Positions 30,019 to 39,523 of a stretch of 64,000 nucleotides of DNA are shown piece by piece (the stretch's first letter is position 1; every line of letters begins with the position of its first letter). Source of the stretch: a beta proteobacterium AAP65 (lineage in GTDB: Bacteria; Pseudomonadota; Gammaproteobacteria; Burkholderiales; Burkholderiaceae_C); the NCBI GenBank assembly GCA_001295865.1, contig LJHW01000004.1, forward strand, positions 62,001 to 126,000, written 5' to 3'. The position numbers and the translations under genes are program-made. The notes under the pieces were generated by a model. It was given only the letters and a program-made list of their open reading frames with translations. It was not told the origin of the DNA and made no database searches.

Positions 30019-30809
30019 TTGATCGACGCCAGCCGTTCCTTGCCGGCCTGCGCGGCCTCGGAATCGGGGTAGGTCTTCATCAGCTCTTCGATGGTGCGAC
30101 GCGCGCCACGCGGGTCTTTCATTTCCGCCTGGCTGTTGGCCAGCGCGAGCAAGGCCTCAGGCGCCCGCGGGTGATCGGAGGCACCGGCCACAAAAGCGCG
30201 GAAGGCGGTGACCGCTTCCTTGTAGTCGCGTTTGCCGTAGAGGGCGTTGCCCAACCAGAAGCGCGCCGAATCGGTGTAGGGGCTGCCTATGAAACGCCGC
30301 TGGAAGGTGGTGAGCAGGGCCACCGACAGATCGAAGTCACCGCCGCGGATGGCGGCGATGGCCTCTTCATAGGCGCGTTTTTCGCCTTGCTCGACGATAG
30401 CTTCGCGGCCGTCGATGCTGACCTTCACCGGCTCGATCTTGCGCAGGCGGTCGTCCAGGCTCTGGCTCACGTCTTTCTGCCGCGCCTGCATCTCGGCCAC
30501 GTCGCGCATCATCTGCTCGTCGTTGCCGCGAAGCTTGGCCAGTTCGCCGCGCATGGCTTCGAGCTGGTTGTTGAGGTCGAGCATGCTGCGGCGCAGGGCC
30601 GTCAGCTGCTCGAGCAGTTGCGCGTTGGCCGCAGCCAGCTCGGCGCTGCGCGCCTTGCCGGCCTCTTCCACCGCGGTGACACGGTTGCGCAGGTCGACGA
30701 TGGCCTTGCGGGCCTCGTCGTCACTGAAGATGGCGTGTGCCGCCCCCACTGTGCCGCCCAGGCTCAGGGCCAGGATGGCAGCGCGGCTGACCTGCGCAAG
30801 TCTGTGCAT
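30015..30809 (-). CDS. cpoB: Tol-Pal system protein CpoB (YbgF)
   Basis: A periplasmic protein that links Tol-Pal outer-membrane constriction with peptidoglycan synthesis. Its 264 residues start with a signal peptide (about 1-25, cleaved near AHA). An N-terminal coiled coil (~30-130, heptad-rich, trimerisation region) is followed by three TPR repeats (~145-264; e.g. YEEAIAAIRGGDFDLSVALL and PYTDSARFWLGNALYGKRDY). It is 1 nt from pal and overlaps tcdA. Confidence 0.92.
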   Translation of the reverse strand: MHRLAQVSRAAILALSLGGTVGAAHAIFSDDEARKAIVDLRNRVTAVEEAGKARSAELAAANAQLLEQLTALRRSMLDLNNQLEAMRGELAKLRGNDEQMMRDVAEMQARQKDVSQSLDDRLRKIEPVKVSIDGREAIVEQGEKRAYEEAIAAIRGGDFDLSVALLTTFQRRFIGSPYTDSARFWLGNALYGKRDYKEAVTAFRAFVAGASDHPRAPEALLALANSQAEMKDPRGARRTIEELMKTYPDSEAAQAGKERLASIK

Positions 30810-30810
30810 C

Positions 30811-31446
30811 TCAACGGTCCTTCAGTTCGGCACGGCGGTTCTTGGACCAGGCCGATTCATCGGTGCCCTGGGCGGCAGGGCGCTCTTCGCCGAAGCTCAC
30901 GGCCTCCATCTGGCCTTCTTTCACACCCAGCAGCTTCAGCGAGTTCATCACCGCGGCCGCGCGCTTCTGGCCCAGCGCCAGGTTGTATTCGCGGCCACCG
31001 CGCTCGTCGGTGTGGCCTTCGATGGTCAGGCGCTTGCCGGCATTGGCCGACAGCACGCGCGCATAGCCGTCGAGCACTGGCTTGAAGTCGTCCTTGATGG
31101 CGAAGCTGTCGAAATCGAAGTAGACGACTTTCTGGCTGGGCAAGGCCATCAGCGCAGCAGCACCAGCTCCTGCCGTGCCCCCTGCGGCCGCACCGGTGGT
31201 GGGGGTGGCGCCCGGCGCACCGGCGCCAGGCAAGCTGACCGTGGCCACGCTCGATTGCGGCGTGGCCGAAGGCGTGGCTGAGCGAGCCGTGCCAGCCGGT
31301 GCTGCCGTGGCCACCGGCGTGGCGGTCTGCACGGCTGGCGCCGCCGCGGTGTCGGCCGGCAGGCGCGTCGTGCCGCAAGCGGCCAGCAGGGCCGCGGTGG
31401 CGATGAGCGCGGTGGCCGGGCGGAGGGTGGACAGGCGGGTCTTCAT
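30811..31446 (-). CDS. pal: Peptidoglycan-associated lipoprotein Pal
   Basis: An outer-membrane lipoprotein that binds peptidoglycan through an OmpA-like domain. I chose ATG 31446 (MKTRLSTLRP, AAGGAG upstream, 211 residues); the frame upstream overlaps tolB and is not signal-like. The lipobox LLAAC puts the lipidated Cys at 24. A long Ala/Thr/Pro linker (~25-100) is unusually extended. The OmpA domain carries VYFDFDSFAIKDDFKPVLD and IEGHTDERGGREYNLALGQ. Confidence 0.94.
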   Translation of the reverse strand: MKTRLSTLRPATALIATAALLAACGTTRLPADTAAAPAVQTATPVATAAPAGTARSATPSATPQSSVATVSLPGAGAPGATPTTGAAAGGTAGAGAAALMALPSQKVVYFDFDSFAIKDDFKPVLDGYARVLSANAGKRLTIEGHTDERGGREYNLALGQKRAAAVMNSLKLLGVKEGQMEAVSFGEERPAAQGTDESAWSKNRRAELKDR

Positions 31447-31510
31447 GAACGTCTCCTTGCAGGGGGTTGACGGTAGGGGCAGCGGTGAGTGGTGTCCCGG
31501 CAGCCTGGCA

Positions 31511-32797
31511 CTAGCGCCCATAAGGGCCCCAGGCCGGTTCGCGCATATCGGCGCCGCTGCTGATGCTCAGGAGGCGTGTTTTGATCTTGCCATCAAGCGT
31601 GGTGGTCATCAACACGTCGGTTCCTTGCACGCGCGAGGCGTACACGATCAGGCGGCCGTTGGGCGCGAAGCTCGGGCTCTCGTCGTCCTGTGTGTCCGAA
31701 AGCGGCAGCACAGTTCCGTCGTTCAGGTCTTGCAGCATCAACTTGTAGCCGCTGCCCTGGCGCGTGATGTAGGCCAGCTGCGTACCGTCGGGGCTGACGG
31801 CGGGGCTGATGTTGTAGGCGCCCGAGAAGGTCACGCGCTGCGGGCTGGTGCCGTCGAGCCCCACACGGTAGACCTGTGGGCCACCGCCACGGTCGCTGAC
31901 GAAAAACACGCTGCGGCCATCGGGCGCAAACACTGGTTCGGTGTCGATGCCGTTGCTGCGCGTCAGGCGCTGCGGCGTGCCGCCCGAGGCGGGCATCAGG
32001 TACAGCTGCGTCAGGCCGTCTTGCGACAGTGCCAAGGCCAACTGGCGGCCGTCGGGGCTCCAGGCGGGCGCGCTGTTGCTGCCGCGGAAGCTCGCCAGCA
32101 TGCGGCGCTCGCCGGTGGTGAGGTCTTGCACCCAGACCACGGCCTTCTGCGTTTCGAAAGACACGTAGGCCAGGCGCTTGCCCTCGGGGCTCCAGGCCGG
32201 CGAGATGATGGGCTCGGGGCTGGCCAGTGCGATCTGGCCGCCTTCGCCGTCGGCGTCGGTGACGTGCAGCGTGTAGCGGCGGCCTGAGCGCACCACGTAG
32301 GCGATGCGCGTGGCGTTGACGCCGCGCTCCCCTGTGAGCTTCTGGTGGATCTCGTCGGCAACGCGGTGGGCCGCCAGGCGCAGGTCGGCTGCCAGCACCA
32401 CCTTGCTCTGGCCGAGCAGCTCTTCGTTGCGCACGGCGTCCCAGAGCTTGTAGCGCACGTCGAAGCGGCCATCGACCAGGCGCGTGACCGAGCCCGCGAG
32501 CACGGCATCCACGCCCTTGGCGCGCCAGGCGGGCAGGTCGATGGTGCTGCGCTCGTCCAGCGCTTCGGTGATGTCGACAGTGCGGATCAGGCCGCTGCGC
32601 TCGAGGTCGCCACGCACGATGCGCGAGACCGGGACGCCGGCATCGACTTCGCCGCGGAACACCGCACTGGCCAGCGGCACCTGCGTGGCCCCCACGCCCG
32701 AGATCTCGACACGGAACTGGGCCAGCACCGGCCCGGCTGAGGCCAGCAGACCGCTGGCGATGAGCGCACGGCGCCCGCGGTCGACAAGGGGGTTCAA
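31511..32797 (-). CDS. tolB: Tol-Pal system protein TolB
   Basis: A periplasmic beta-propeller protein of the Tol-Pal envelope complex. The 428 residues start with a signal peptide that contains Arg-Arg (GRRALIASGLL), so Tat export is possible. The TolB N-domain (~30-160) and five to six propeller repeats of the type SPDGTQLAYITRQ, SPEGKRLAYVSFE and APDGRSVFFVSDR follow. The order tolB-pal-cpoB is standard; tolQRA are not upstream here, where a divergent exporter gene stands instead. Confidence 0.94.
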   Translation of the reverse strand: MNPLVDRGRRALIASGLLASAGPVLAQFRVEISGVGATQVPLASAVFRGEVDAGVPVSRIVRGDLERSGLIRTVDITEALDERSTIDLPAWRAKGVDAVLAGSVTRLVDGRFDVRYKLWDAVRNEELLGQSKVVLAADLRLAAHRVADEIHQKLTGERGVNATRIAYVVRSGRRYTLHVTDADGEGGQIALASPEPIISPAWSPEGKRLAYVSFETQKAVVWVQDLTTGERRMLASFRGSNSAPAWSPDGRQLALALSQDGLTQLYLMPASGGTPQRLTRSNGIDTEPVFAPDGRSVFFVSDRGGGPQVYRVGLDGTSPQRVTFSGAYNISPAVSPDGTQLAYITRQGSGYKLMLQDLNDGTVLPLSDTQDDESPSFAPNGRLIVYASRVQGTDVLMTTTLDGKIKTRLLSISSGADMREPAWGPYGR

Positions 32798-32854
32798 GAC
32801 GGTCGGTGTCGAGGGCTGAACATGGATTCATTGTAGGCAGCACGCTGCCCGCCC

Positions 32855-32882
32855 TTGGGCAACAAACGGTCACCGCGATAAT
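32855..32882 (+). promoter_or_regulatory. Predicted promoter of the MsbA-type gene
   Basis: TTGGGC (32855-32860), 16 nt, then GATAAT (32877-32882), a five-of-six -10 match. It lies in the 141-nt divergent gap between tolB and the exporter gene. Confidence 0.4.
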
Positions 32883-32938
32883 CCGCCGCTGATGTCGGCC
32901 CTGCCGTCGCACTTTCGGGCCCTGCCAGAACCTTGCCC

Positions 32939-34663
32939 ATGCCCACCCTTTTGCAGCGCCTGAAGCGGCTCTGGCCCTACGTTCGCCACAGCCGTGCGGG
33001 CCTGGTGGCTGCGGCCCTGGCAGCCCTGGTCACCGCGGCCACGGAGCCGGCCATCCCGTTGCTGCTGGGCAAGCTGCTCGACCAGGGTTTTGCCGGCGGC
33101 TCGCTGCCGCTGTGGGTGGTGCCGGTGGCCATCATCGGCCTGTTCGCGGTGCGCAGCATCTCGGGCTTCATCGCGCAGTACGGCCTGGCCTGGGTGGCCA
33201 ACCGCGCCGTGCTGAAGCTGCGCGAGGGCATGTTCGCGCGCCTGCTCTCGCACACGCCCGAGCTCTACACGCAGCAAACGGCCAGCGGCATGACCAACAC
33301 GCTGGTCTACGAGGCGCAGGCCGGCGTCACCATCCTCTCGGCCTCGGTGCTGACGCTGGTGCGCGACACGCTCATCCTCATCGGCCTGCTGACCTACCTG
33401 CTGGTGCTGAACTGGCAGCTCACGCTGGTGGTGGGCCTGCTCTTCCCGGCCGTGGCGCTGGTGATGCGTGCGCTGGGCAAACGACTGCACCGCGTGACGG
33501 TGGAGGGTCAGAAAGCCACCGACGAGCTGGCCTACGTGGTGGAGGAAAACGTGCTGGCCTGGCGCATCGTGCGGCTGCACGGCGCGCAGGCGCAGCAGCA
33601 GGCGCGCTTCCGCTTCAGCGCCGACAGCGTGCGCCGGCTGATGATGAAGGCCGTGGCCGCCGGCGGCACGATGACGCCGGTGACGCAGATGCTGGCCTCC
33701 ATCGCGATCTCGGCCGTCATCACGTTGGCGCTGTGGCAAAGCCGCAGCGGCGGCACTTCGGTGGGCGAGTTCGTCGCCTTCGTCACGGCCATGCTGCAGC
33801 TGGTGGCACCGGCCAAGCACCTGTCGGACGTGATGGCGCCGCTGACGCGCGGCCTGGCCGCGGTGGAGCGTGGGCTCGACCTCATCGAGCACAGCCCGGT
33901 GGAGCAAGGCGGCAGCTTCGATGCCAGCCGCGCTCGCGGCGACATCGCCCTCGAAGGCGTGAGCCTGCGCTACCGCGAAGACAGCCCGCCGGCGGTGGAT
34001 GCCCTGGACCTGCGGGTGCGCGCCGGCGAAACGGTGGCGCTGGTCGGCCCCTCGGGCGCAGGCAAAACGACGCTGGCCAACCTGCTGCCACGTTTCATCG
34101 AACCCACGGCCGGCCGCATCACGCTGGACGGCGTGCCGCTGGCGGCTTGGGACGTGCAGGCCCTGCGTCGCCAGTTCGCGCTGGTGAGCCAGGACGTGAT
34201 CCTCTTCAACGACACCGTGGCCGCCAACGTGGCCCTGGGCGCCAGGCTGAGCCGCGAGCAGGTGCGCGCCGCGCTGCAGGCCGCGCACCTGCTCGATTTT
34301 GTCGAAGGCCTGCCGCAGGGCCTGGACACGGTGATCGGCCACAACGGCAGCCAGCTCTCGGGCGGTCAGCGCCAGCGCCTGGCGATTGCGCGCGCCATCG
34401 CGAAAGACGCGCCGGTGCTCATCCTCGACGAAGCCACCTCGGCGCTGGACAGCGAAAGCGAACGCGCCGTGCAGGCTGCGCTGGAAGGCCTGATGCAGGG
34501 CCGCACCACGCTCGTCATCGCACACCGCCTGTCCACCATCGAGAAGGCCGACCGCGTCGTGGCGATGGAAGCCGGCCGCGTGGTGGAGCAAGGCACGCAC
34601 ACCGAATTGCTGGCCGCCGGCGGGCTTTACGCGCGGCTGCACGCCATGCAGTTCAGAAGCTGA
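32939..34663 (+). CDS. msbA: MsbA-type lipid A flippase ABC transporter
   Basis: An inner-membrane exporter half-transporter with fused membrane and ATPase parts (574 residues), most like MsbA, which flips lipid A-core. ATG 32939 follows an in-frame TTG at 32933. Six membrane helices (~15-310) precede the nucleotide-binding domain with Walker A GPSGAGKTT (from residue 370), signature LSGGQ (473-477), Walker B VLILDEATSALD and the H-loop AHRLST. A short 14-nt gap and strong ribosome site link it to the next gene. Confidence 0.88.
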   Translation: MPTLLQRLKRLWPYVRHSRAGLVAAALAALVTAATEPAIPLLLGKLLDQGFAGGSLPLWVVPVAIIGLFAVRSISGFIAQYGLAWVANRAVLKLREGMFARLLSHTPELYTQQTASGMTNTLVYEAQAGVTILSASVLTLVRDTLILIGLLTYLLVLNWQLTLVVGLLFPAVALVMRALGKRLHRVTVEGQKATDELAYVVEENVLAWRIVRLHGAQAQQQARFRFSADSVRRLMMKAVAAGGTMTPVTQMLASIAISAVITLALWQSRSGGTSVGEFVAFVTAMLQLVAPAKHLSDVMAPLTRGLAAVERGLDLIEHSPVEQGGSFDASRARGDIALEGVSLRYREDSPPAVDALDLRVRAGETVALVGPSGAGKTTLANLLPRFIEPTAGRITLDGVPLAAWDVQALRRQFALVSQDVILFNDTVAANVALGARLSREQVRAALQAAHLLDFVEGLPQGLDTVIGHNGSQLSGGQRQRLAIARAIAKDAPVLILDEATSALDSESERAVQAALEGLMQGRTTLVIAHRLSTIEKADRVVAMEAGRVVEQGTHTELLAAGGLYARLHAMQFRS

Positions 34664-34677
34664 AGGAGACACGCCCC

Positions 34678-35277
34678 ATGGCCCACCCGATCTCGCCGAT
34701 CTCGCGTTACCCGGTGCCCGAGCTGCACGACCTGCCCGAAGACCTGCGCACGCGCATCCTGGAAGTGCAGGCCAAGGCCGGCTTCGTGCCCAACGTCTTT
34801 CTCGCGCTGGCGCACCGGCCGGCCGAGTGGCGGGCCTTCATGGCCTACCACGATGCGCTGCTGCTGAAGGACACCGGCTCGCTCAGCAAGGGCGAGCGCG
34901 AGATGATCATCGTCGCCACCTCAGCGGCCAACCAGTGCCTCTATTGCGTGGTGGCGCACGGTGCCATCCTGCGCGTCTACGAGAAGGCGCCGCTGGTGGC
35001 CGACCAGGTGGCGGTGAACCACCGCAAGGCCGACATCACGCCGCGCCAGAAGGCCATGCTCGATTTCGCGATGAAGGTCTGCACCGCCTCGCACACGCTG
35101 GACGATGCCGACTACGAGGCGCTGCGTGGCCACGGCTTCGACGACGAAGACATCTGGGACATCGGCGCCATCACGGCCTTCTTCGGCCTGAGCAACCGCA
35201 TGGCCAACCTGACGGGCATGCGGCCCAACGACGAGTTCTATCTGATGGGGCGAGTGCCCCGCGCGCCGAAGGCGTGA
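34678..35277 (+). CDS. AhpD-like peroxidase-related protein
   Basis: A 199-residue member of the carboxymuconolactone decarboxylase/AhpD superfamily, 'peroxidase-related enzyme' subgroup. The redox motif CLYCVVAH (Cys87, Cys90, His94) matches the CxxC-x3-H site of AhpD, which reduces peroxides with lipoyl or thioredoxin-like electron donors. The donor here is unknown. It has AAGGAG 8 nt before the ATG and probably forms an operon with msbA, ending at a bidirectional terminator. Confidence 0.85.
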   Translation: MAHPISPISRYPVPELHDLPEDLRTRILEVQAKAGFVPNVFLALAHRPAEWRAFMAYHDALLLKDTGSLSKGEREMIIVATSAANQCLYCVVAHGAILRVYEKAPLVADQVAVNHRKADITPRQKAMLDFAMKVCTASHTLDDADYEALRGHGFDDEDIWDIGAITAFFGLSNRMANLTGMRPNDEFYLMGRVPRAPKA

Positions 35278-35304
35278 ACGGCAGCGAGCCCAGGAAACCC
35301 AAGA

Positions 35305-35340
35305 AAAAGGGCCCGGCGGAAACCGGGCCCTTCTTCATTT
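35305..35340. terminator. Bidirectional intrinsic terminator
   Basis: AAGGGCCCGG-CGGAAA-CCGGGCCCTT (35307-35332) is a perfect 10-bp stem with TTCTTCATTT after it on the plus strand and CTTTTTCTT after it on the minus strand. It separates the convergent AhpD-like and htpX genes. Confidence 0.9.
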
Positions 35341-35348
35341 CAAACTGC

Positions 35349-36224
35349 TCACTGCGACTGTTGCAGCACGCGAATGCGGTCTTCGATCGGCGGGTGGCTG
35401 CTGAACAGCGCCATCAGGCCGCTGGGCTTGCTGCTGATGCCCATGTTGGCCACGCTCTTGGGCAACTCGCCGGGCTCCAACCCGCCCAGGCGCGCCAGGG
35501 CGTTGATCATGGGCTGCTTGCGGCCCATCAGCGCGGCGGCACCGGCGTCGGCGCGGTACTCACGCTGGCGCGAGAACCAGGCCACGATCACGGCGGCCAG
35601 CACGCCCAGCACGATGTCGAGCACGATGGTGGTGACGTAGTAGCCGATGCCCGGGCCGTCGTTGTTGTTGCGCAGCACGACCTTGTCGACGAAGTAACCC
35701 ACCACGCGCGAGAGGAACACGACGAAGGTGTTCATCACGCCCTGGATCAGCGTCATCGTCACCATGTCGCCGTTGGCCACGTGGGCCACCTCGTGGCCGA
35801 TGACGGCCTCGACCTCGTCGCGGTTCATGCTGTGCAGCAGGCCCGTGCTCACCGCCACCAGGGCCGAGTTCTTGAAGGCGCCGGTGGCAAACGCATTGGG
35901 CTCGCCGTCGTAGATGGCCACCTCTGGCATGCCGATGCCGGCCTTCTGCGAGAAGTTCTGCACCGTGCCAACGATCCAGCGGTGCGTGGGGTCGTTGGAG
36001 TTGTTGATGATTTGCGCGCCCGTGGTCCATTTGGCCATGGGCTTGCTCATCAGCAGCGAGATGATCGCGCCGCCAAAACCCATCAGCGCCGCGAAGCCCA
36101 GCAGCGCGCCCAGGTTCAGCCCGTTGGCCGTGAGGAAGCGGTTGACGCCCAGCAGGCTGGCGGCCAGGCCCAGCACCAGCATGACGGCCAGGTTGGTGAC
36201 GACGAAAAGCAGGATGCGTTTCAT
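35349..36224 (-). CDS. htpX: Protease HtpX
   Basis: A membrane-bound zinc metalloprotease of the M48 family that degrades misfolded inner-membrane proteins under envelope stress. It has 291 residues. Two N-terminal helices precede the zinc site HEVAH (residues 144-148), with the third ligand Glu in [10 protein letters not shown]; two further hydrophobic segments lie between. The C-terminal [14 protein letters not shown] is the usual HtpX end. Confidence 0.94.
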   Translation of the reverse strand: MKRILLFVVTNLAVMLVLGLAASLLGVNRFLTANGLNLGALLGFAALMGFGGAIISLLMSKPMAKWTTGAQIINNSNDPTHRWIVGTVQNFSQKAGIGMPEVAIYDGEPNAFATGAFKNSALVAVSTGLLHSMNRDEVEAVIGHEVAHVANGDMVTMTLIQGVMNTFVVFLSRVVGYFVDKVVLRNNNDGPGIGYYVTTIVLDIVLGVLAAVIVAWFSRQREYRADAGAAALMGRKQPMINALARLGGLEPGELPKSVANMGISSKPSGLMALFSSHPPIEDRIRVLQQSQ

Positions 36225-36345
36225 GGCGGAAGCGGCCTCCGTGCCGCAAAGATGCCCAGGACAGGCGAGATGTTAGGGCGGGGCCCGCCGATTCAAGCAA
36301 GCCCGGCGGCGGTAAGGGCAAGGCCGCGCAGGCGCGCCCGCGGGC

Positions 36346-37392
36346 TCAGCGGCGCAGGCGCACCTGGGCCGGCTTGTCGGGCGGCAGCAGTTCGAAGCGG
36401 TCGCTCAGCAGCGAAAACAGCTTCAGCGACGAGCTGCTCTTGCCCAGCAATTGCGCGGCGCGCAGGCGCTGCACGGCCACGTTCAGGGCCAGGCTCTGGC
36501 CGGCTTCGAGCTCGGGCAGACAAGCCAGCACGGCGGCCAGGGTCGAAGGCGAGCGCGGGGCGCGGGCCTCGTCGGCCGCCTGCGCGGTGCGGGCCGGACG
36601 GGCGGGCCGGGCGGTGGGGGCCGCCGGCGCGGTCGTGGCTGCGGGCGTGCCCGCCTCCAGCATCGCCACCACTGCGCTGGGCAGGTCGTCATCGCCCGCA
36701 TCGTCAGGCGTCTGTGCCGGCGTGGGGACGGGCTCAGGCGCCGGCGCCGCGGCCCGCTTGCGCGCCGGTGTCTTGCGCGCGGCGGGCTTGGGAGCCGACG
36801 CTTCGGCATCGGCCTCGGCCACCACGGCGCTGGCCTTGGCGGCGCTGCTCTTGCGCGCGGCCGGGGCCTTCTTCGCGGCGGCTGTCTTGGCCGCCGGGGC
36901 TTTGGCGGCGGCGGTTTTGCGCGGTGCACGCTTGGGCCGCTCGGCCGCCGCTGCAGCGCTGGCGGCCGACTTGCGGTGTTCGAGCACGGTGAAGTCGTCG
37001 TAGACCTCCTGCGTCTCGTCACCCGTCTTGCCCAGCTGGCCGATGCCGCGCACCACGCAACCCTTCTCACGCAGGCGCTGCACCAGGGGCGCGAAGTCGC
37101 TGTCTGAAGAAGCGATCACCACCACATCGGGTCGCTCGGCCAGCACCAGGTCGATGGCGTCCACGGCCATCGCGATGTCGGTGCTGTTCTTGCCCGCGGC
37201 CAGGTTCACCATGGGCTTGATGCCCAGGCGTTTGAAGGCGTTCTGGTTGGCCACGGCGCTCTCGGCCGTGCAATAGGCGCGGCGCACGTGCAGCGCGCCG
37301 TGCTGGTTCAGCAGCAGGCGCACGGCCTGCTCCATCACGTCGACCGACACGTTGTCGGCGTCGATGAGGAGCATGACGCGGTCGGTGCTCAT
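36346..37392 (-). CDS. NYN-domain protein with histone-like linker
   Basis: A 348-residue protein. The N-terminal NYN/DUF88 domain (~1-135) has the PIN-like acidic residues Asp11 and Asp13 in LLIDADNVS and the [15 protein letters not shown] block, so ribonuclease activity is plausible. A linker of ~130 residues, nearly all Ala, Lys, Pro and Arg ([20 protein letters not shown]), resembles histone-H1-like tails. The C-terminal ~75 residues look like a small OST-HTH/LOTUS-type RNA-binding fold ([40 protein letters not shown]). It overlaps pyrC by 4 nt. Function is unknown. Confidence 0.8.
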   Translation of the reverse strand: MSTDRVMLLIDADNVSVDVMEQAVRLLLNQHGALHVRRAYCTAESAVANQNAFKRLGIKPMVNLAAGKNSTDIAMAVDAIDLVLAERPDVVVIASSDSDFAPLVQRLREKGCVVRGIGQLGKTGDETQEVYDDFTVLEHRKSAASAAAAAERPKRAPRKTAAAKAPAAKTAAAKKAPAARKSSAAKASAVVAEADAEASAPKPAARKTPARKRAAAPAPEPVPTPAQTPDDAGDDDLPSAVVAMLEAGTPAATTAPAAPTARPARPARTAQAADEARAPRSPSTLAAVLACLPELEAGQSLALNVAVQRLRAAQLLGKSSSSLKLFSLLSDRFELLPPDKPAQVRLRR

Positions 37393-38420
37393 GACAGTTT
37401 CCAGTTCAAGGTTTCGCCAGCGCGCAGCGGCTTGATGGTGGCGTCGCCGAAAGGCAGCGTTTCGGGCAAAGCCCAGGCCTCGCGCTTGAGCGTGACGGTG
37501 CCGCTGTTGCGCGGCAGGCCGTAGAAGTCAGCGCCGAAGTGGCTGGCGAAGCCCTCCAGCTTGTCCAGCGCGCCGGCGGCCTCGAAGGCCTCGGCGTAAA
37601 GCTCCAGCGCGGCCGGGGCGGTGTAGCAGCCGGCACCACAGACGCTCTGCTCTTTCATCACGGCCGCGTGCGGGGCACTGTCCGTGCCCAGGAAAAAGCG
37701 CGGGCTGCCCGAGGTGGCTGCCTGCACCAGCGCCTGACGGTGCTTTTCCTTTTTCAGCACTGGCAGGCAGTAGTAGTGCGGGCGCAGGCCGCCGGTGAAG
37801 AGCGCATTGCGGTTGTAGAGCAGGTGGTGCGCGGTGAGCGTGGCCGCGGTGCGCGGGCCGGCTTCGGCCACGTACTGCGCCGCTTCGCGGGTGGTGATGT
37901 GCTCGAACACCACCTTCAGCTCGGGGAAGTCACGGCGCAGCGGCTGCATCACACGGTCGATGAAAACGGCCTCGCGGTCGAAGATGTCGATCTCGGCGTC
38001 GGTCACCTCGCCGTGCACCAGCAGCAGCAGGCCTTCGCGCTGCATCGCTTCCAGCGTGGCGTGGCACTTGCGCAGATCGGTGACGCCCGCGTCGCTGTTG
38101 GTGGTGGCACCGGCGGGATAAAGCTTGAGCGCCACCACGCCGGCCGCCTTGGCGCGCGCGATCTCTTCCGGCGGCGTGTTGTCGGTGAGGTAGAGCGTCA
38201 TCAGCGGCGTGAAGCTCGCCCCCGCCGGCAGCGCGGCGTTGATGCGCTCGCGGTAGGCCACGGCCGCGGCGGCGGTGGTGACCGGCGGCCGCAGGTTGGG
38301 CATGACGATGGCTCGGGCAAACTGGCGGGCCGTGGCCGGCAGCACGGCGGCCAGGGCAGCACCGTCGCGCAGGTGCAGATGCCAGTCGTCGGGGCGCGTG
38401 AGGTGAAGAGCGTCGGTCAT
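37389..38420 (-). CDS. pyrC: Dihydroorotase
   Basis: A zinc enzyme that cyclises carbamoyl aspartate to dihydroorotate in pyrimidine synthesis. The 343 residues match the short class II type of E. coli PyrC. Metal ligands His14 and His16 are in [10 protein letters not shown], and the bridging carboxylated Lys99 is in [14 protein letters not shown]. His residues in LVHGEV and VFEHITT and the Asp of LGTDSAPH complete the site. Its end overlaps the NYN-domain gene start (ATGA). Confidence 0.96.
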   Translation of the reverse strand: MTDALHLTRPDDWHLHLRDGAALAAVLPATARQFARAIVMPNLRPPVTTAAAAVAYRERINAALPAGASFTPLMTLYLTDNTPPEEIARAKAAGVVALKLYPAGATTNSDAGVTDLRKCHATLEAMQREGLLLLVHGEVTDAEIDIFDREAVFIDRVMQPLRRDFPELKVVFEHITTREAAQYVAEAGPRTAATLTAHHLLYNRNALFTGGLRPHYYCLPVLKKEKHRQALVQAATSGSPRFFLGTDSAPHAAVMKEQSVCGAGCYTAPAALELYAEAFEAAGALDKLEGFASHFGADFYGLPRNSGTVTLKREAWALPETLPFGDATIKPLRAGETLNWKLS

Positions 38421-38523
38421 GGTTCATTCTCGCATTCAGCACTTCACCTCGGCCCCTGCGCTGCCGATACTGAGCGCTGCCGCCGCACAGGCCGGCCCAT
38501 CACCTTCTGAAGGAAAACATCGC

Positions 38524-39414
38524 ATGAAGCCCCGTTCCGCAGGCCCCTTGTTCGCTGCCGCTGCCCTGGCCCTGGCCGCCTGTGGCTCTGGCCCCAAGAC
38601 CGAAGCCGTGGGCCCGGCCGCGAAAGAAGAGATCGTGGCCGTGTCGGTGAGCAACCACCTGCTGCGCTTCAACGCAGGGCAGCCGCAGCAGGTGCGCGAT
38701 CGCAAGCCGCTGCAGGGCCTGCGCAATGGCGAGCGTGTGCTGGGCATTGATTTCCGCGTCGCGCGCGGCGAGCTGTACGCGCTGGGTTCATCGGGCCAGC
38801 TCTACAAGATCGACATCGCCCAGGCCCGCGCCACGGCCGTGGGCTCGCCCGTGGTGCTGCCCACTGCTGGCGCCACCGAGTGGGCTTTCGACTTCAACCC
38901 CACGGTCGACCGCATCCGCGTGGCCAACAACACCGGCTTCAACCTGCGCCTGCACCCCGACACGGGCGCGGCTGTGGACGCCGAGCCCAACCAGCCCGGC
39001 GTGCAGTTCGACGGCCGCCTGGCCTACGACCCGAAAGACACGAACGACGACGAAAAACCGCGCATCGTTGGCGCGGCCTACACCTACAACAAGAGCAACG
39101 ACAAGATCACCACCAACTACGCGCTGGACGGTGAACTCGGCACGCTGGTGCACCAGGGCACGAAGGAGGGCGTGACGCCCATGGTCTCGCCCAACACAGG
39201 GCGCCTGTACACGGTGGGCAGCCTGGGCATCGGCCCGTTTGCGCACGCCAGCTTCGACATCAGCGATCTGTCGCCCACGGCCTACACCGGCGTGCACAAC
39301 AAGGACAGCAAGGCCACGCGCTGGCACAAAGTGGACCTGGCCACCGGCAAGGCCACCTTCATCGGCACGGTCGGGGGCGGCGAGCCCTTGATCGGGGCAG
39401 CCATAGAACCTTGA
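38524..39414 (+). CDS. DUF4394 lipoprotein
   Basis: I chose ATG 38524 (AAGGA upstream, 296 residues); an earlier start at 38419 overlaps the pyrC promoter region and lacks a signal. A lipobox ALAAC gives a lipidated Cys20. The rest is a DUF4394 propeller-like domain with repeated blocks such as GIDFRVARGELYALGSSGQLYKID and EWAFDFNPTVDRIRVANNTG. The family is found in secreted proteins of unknown role. It is divergent from pyrC and is followed by a palindromic repeat. Confidence 0.82.
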   Translation: MKPRSAGPLFAAAALALAACGSGPKTEAVGPAAKEEIVAVSVSNHLLRFNAGQPQQVRDRKPLQGLRNGERVLGIDFRVARGELYALGSSGQLYKIDIAQARATAVGSPVVLPTAGATEWAFDFNPTVDRIRVANNTGFNLRLHPDTGAAVDAEPNQPGVQFDGRLAYDPKDTNDDEKPRIVGAAYTYNKSNDKITTNYALDGELGTLVHQGTKEGVTPMVSPNTGRLYTVGSLGIGPFAHASFDISDLSPTAYTGVHNKDSKATRWHKVDLATGKATFIGTVGGGEPLIGAAIEP

Positions 39415-39500
39415 GCCCCCAAGCTCGCTAGCGCTCGCTACCCCCCGAGGGGGCCGGCCCCCTACGGCCCGGCAGAGCCGGTTCCGTGGGGGAGCTTGAT
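39415..39500. repeat. Burkholderiales-type palindromic intergenic repeat
   Basis: The gap holds a nested palindrome: CAAGCTC (39420-39426) with GAGCTTG (39492-39498) outside, runs of C and G inside, and GAGGGGGCCGGCCCCCT at the centre, followed by GGCCCGGCAGAGCCGG. I recognise this composition from repeats common between genes of Variovorax/Acidovorax/Rubrivivax-type genomes. It may also terminate the convergent DUF4394 and gltL transcripts. Confidence 0.65.
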
Positions 39501-39523
39501 CGCGCGCCGTAGCGGCGGCTCGG

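Noticed and set aside
33112-34677. Long frame inside msbA leading into the AhpD-like gene
   Set aside because: It is the +1 shadow of msbA. Only the part from ATG 34678 is a real protein.
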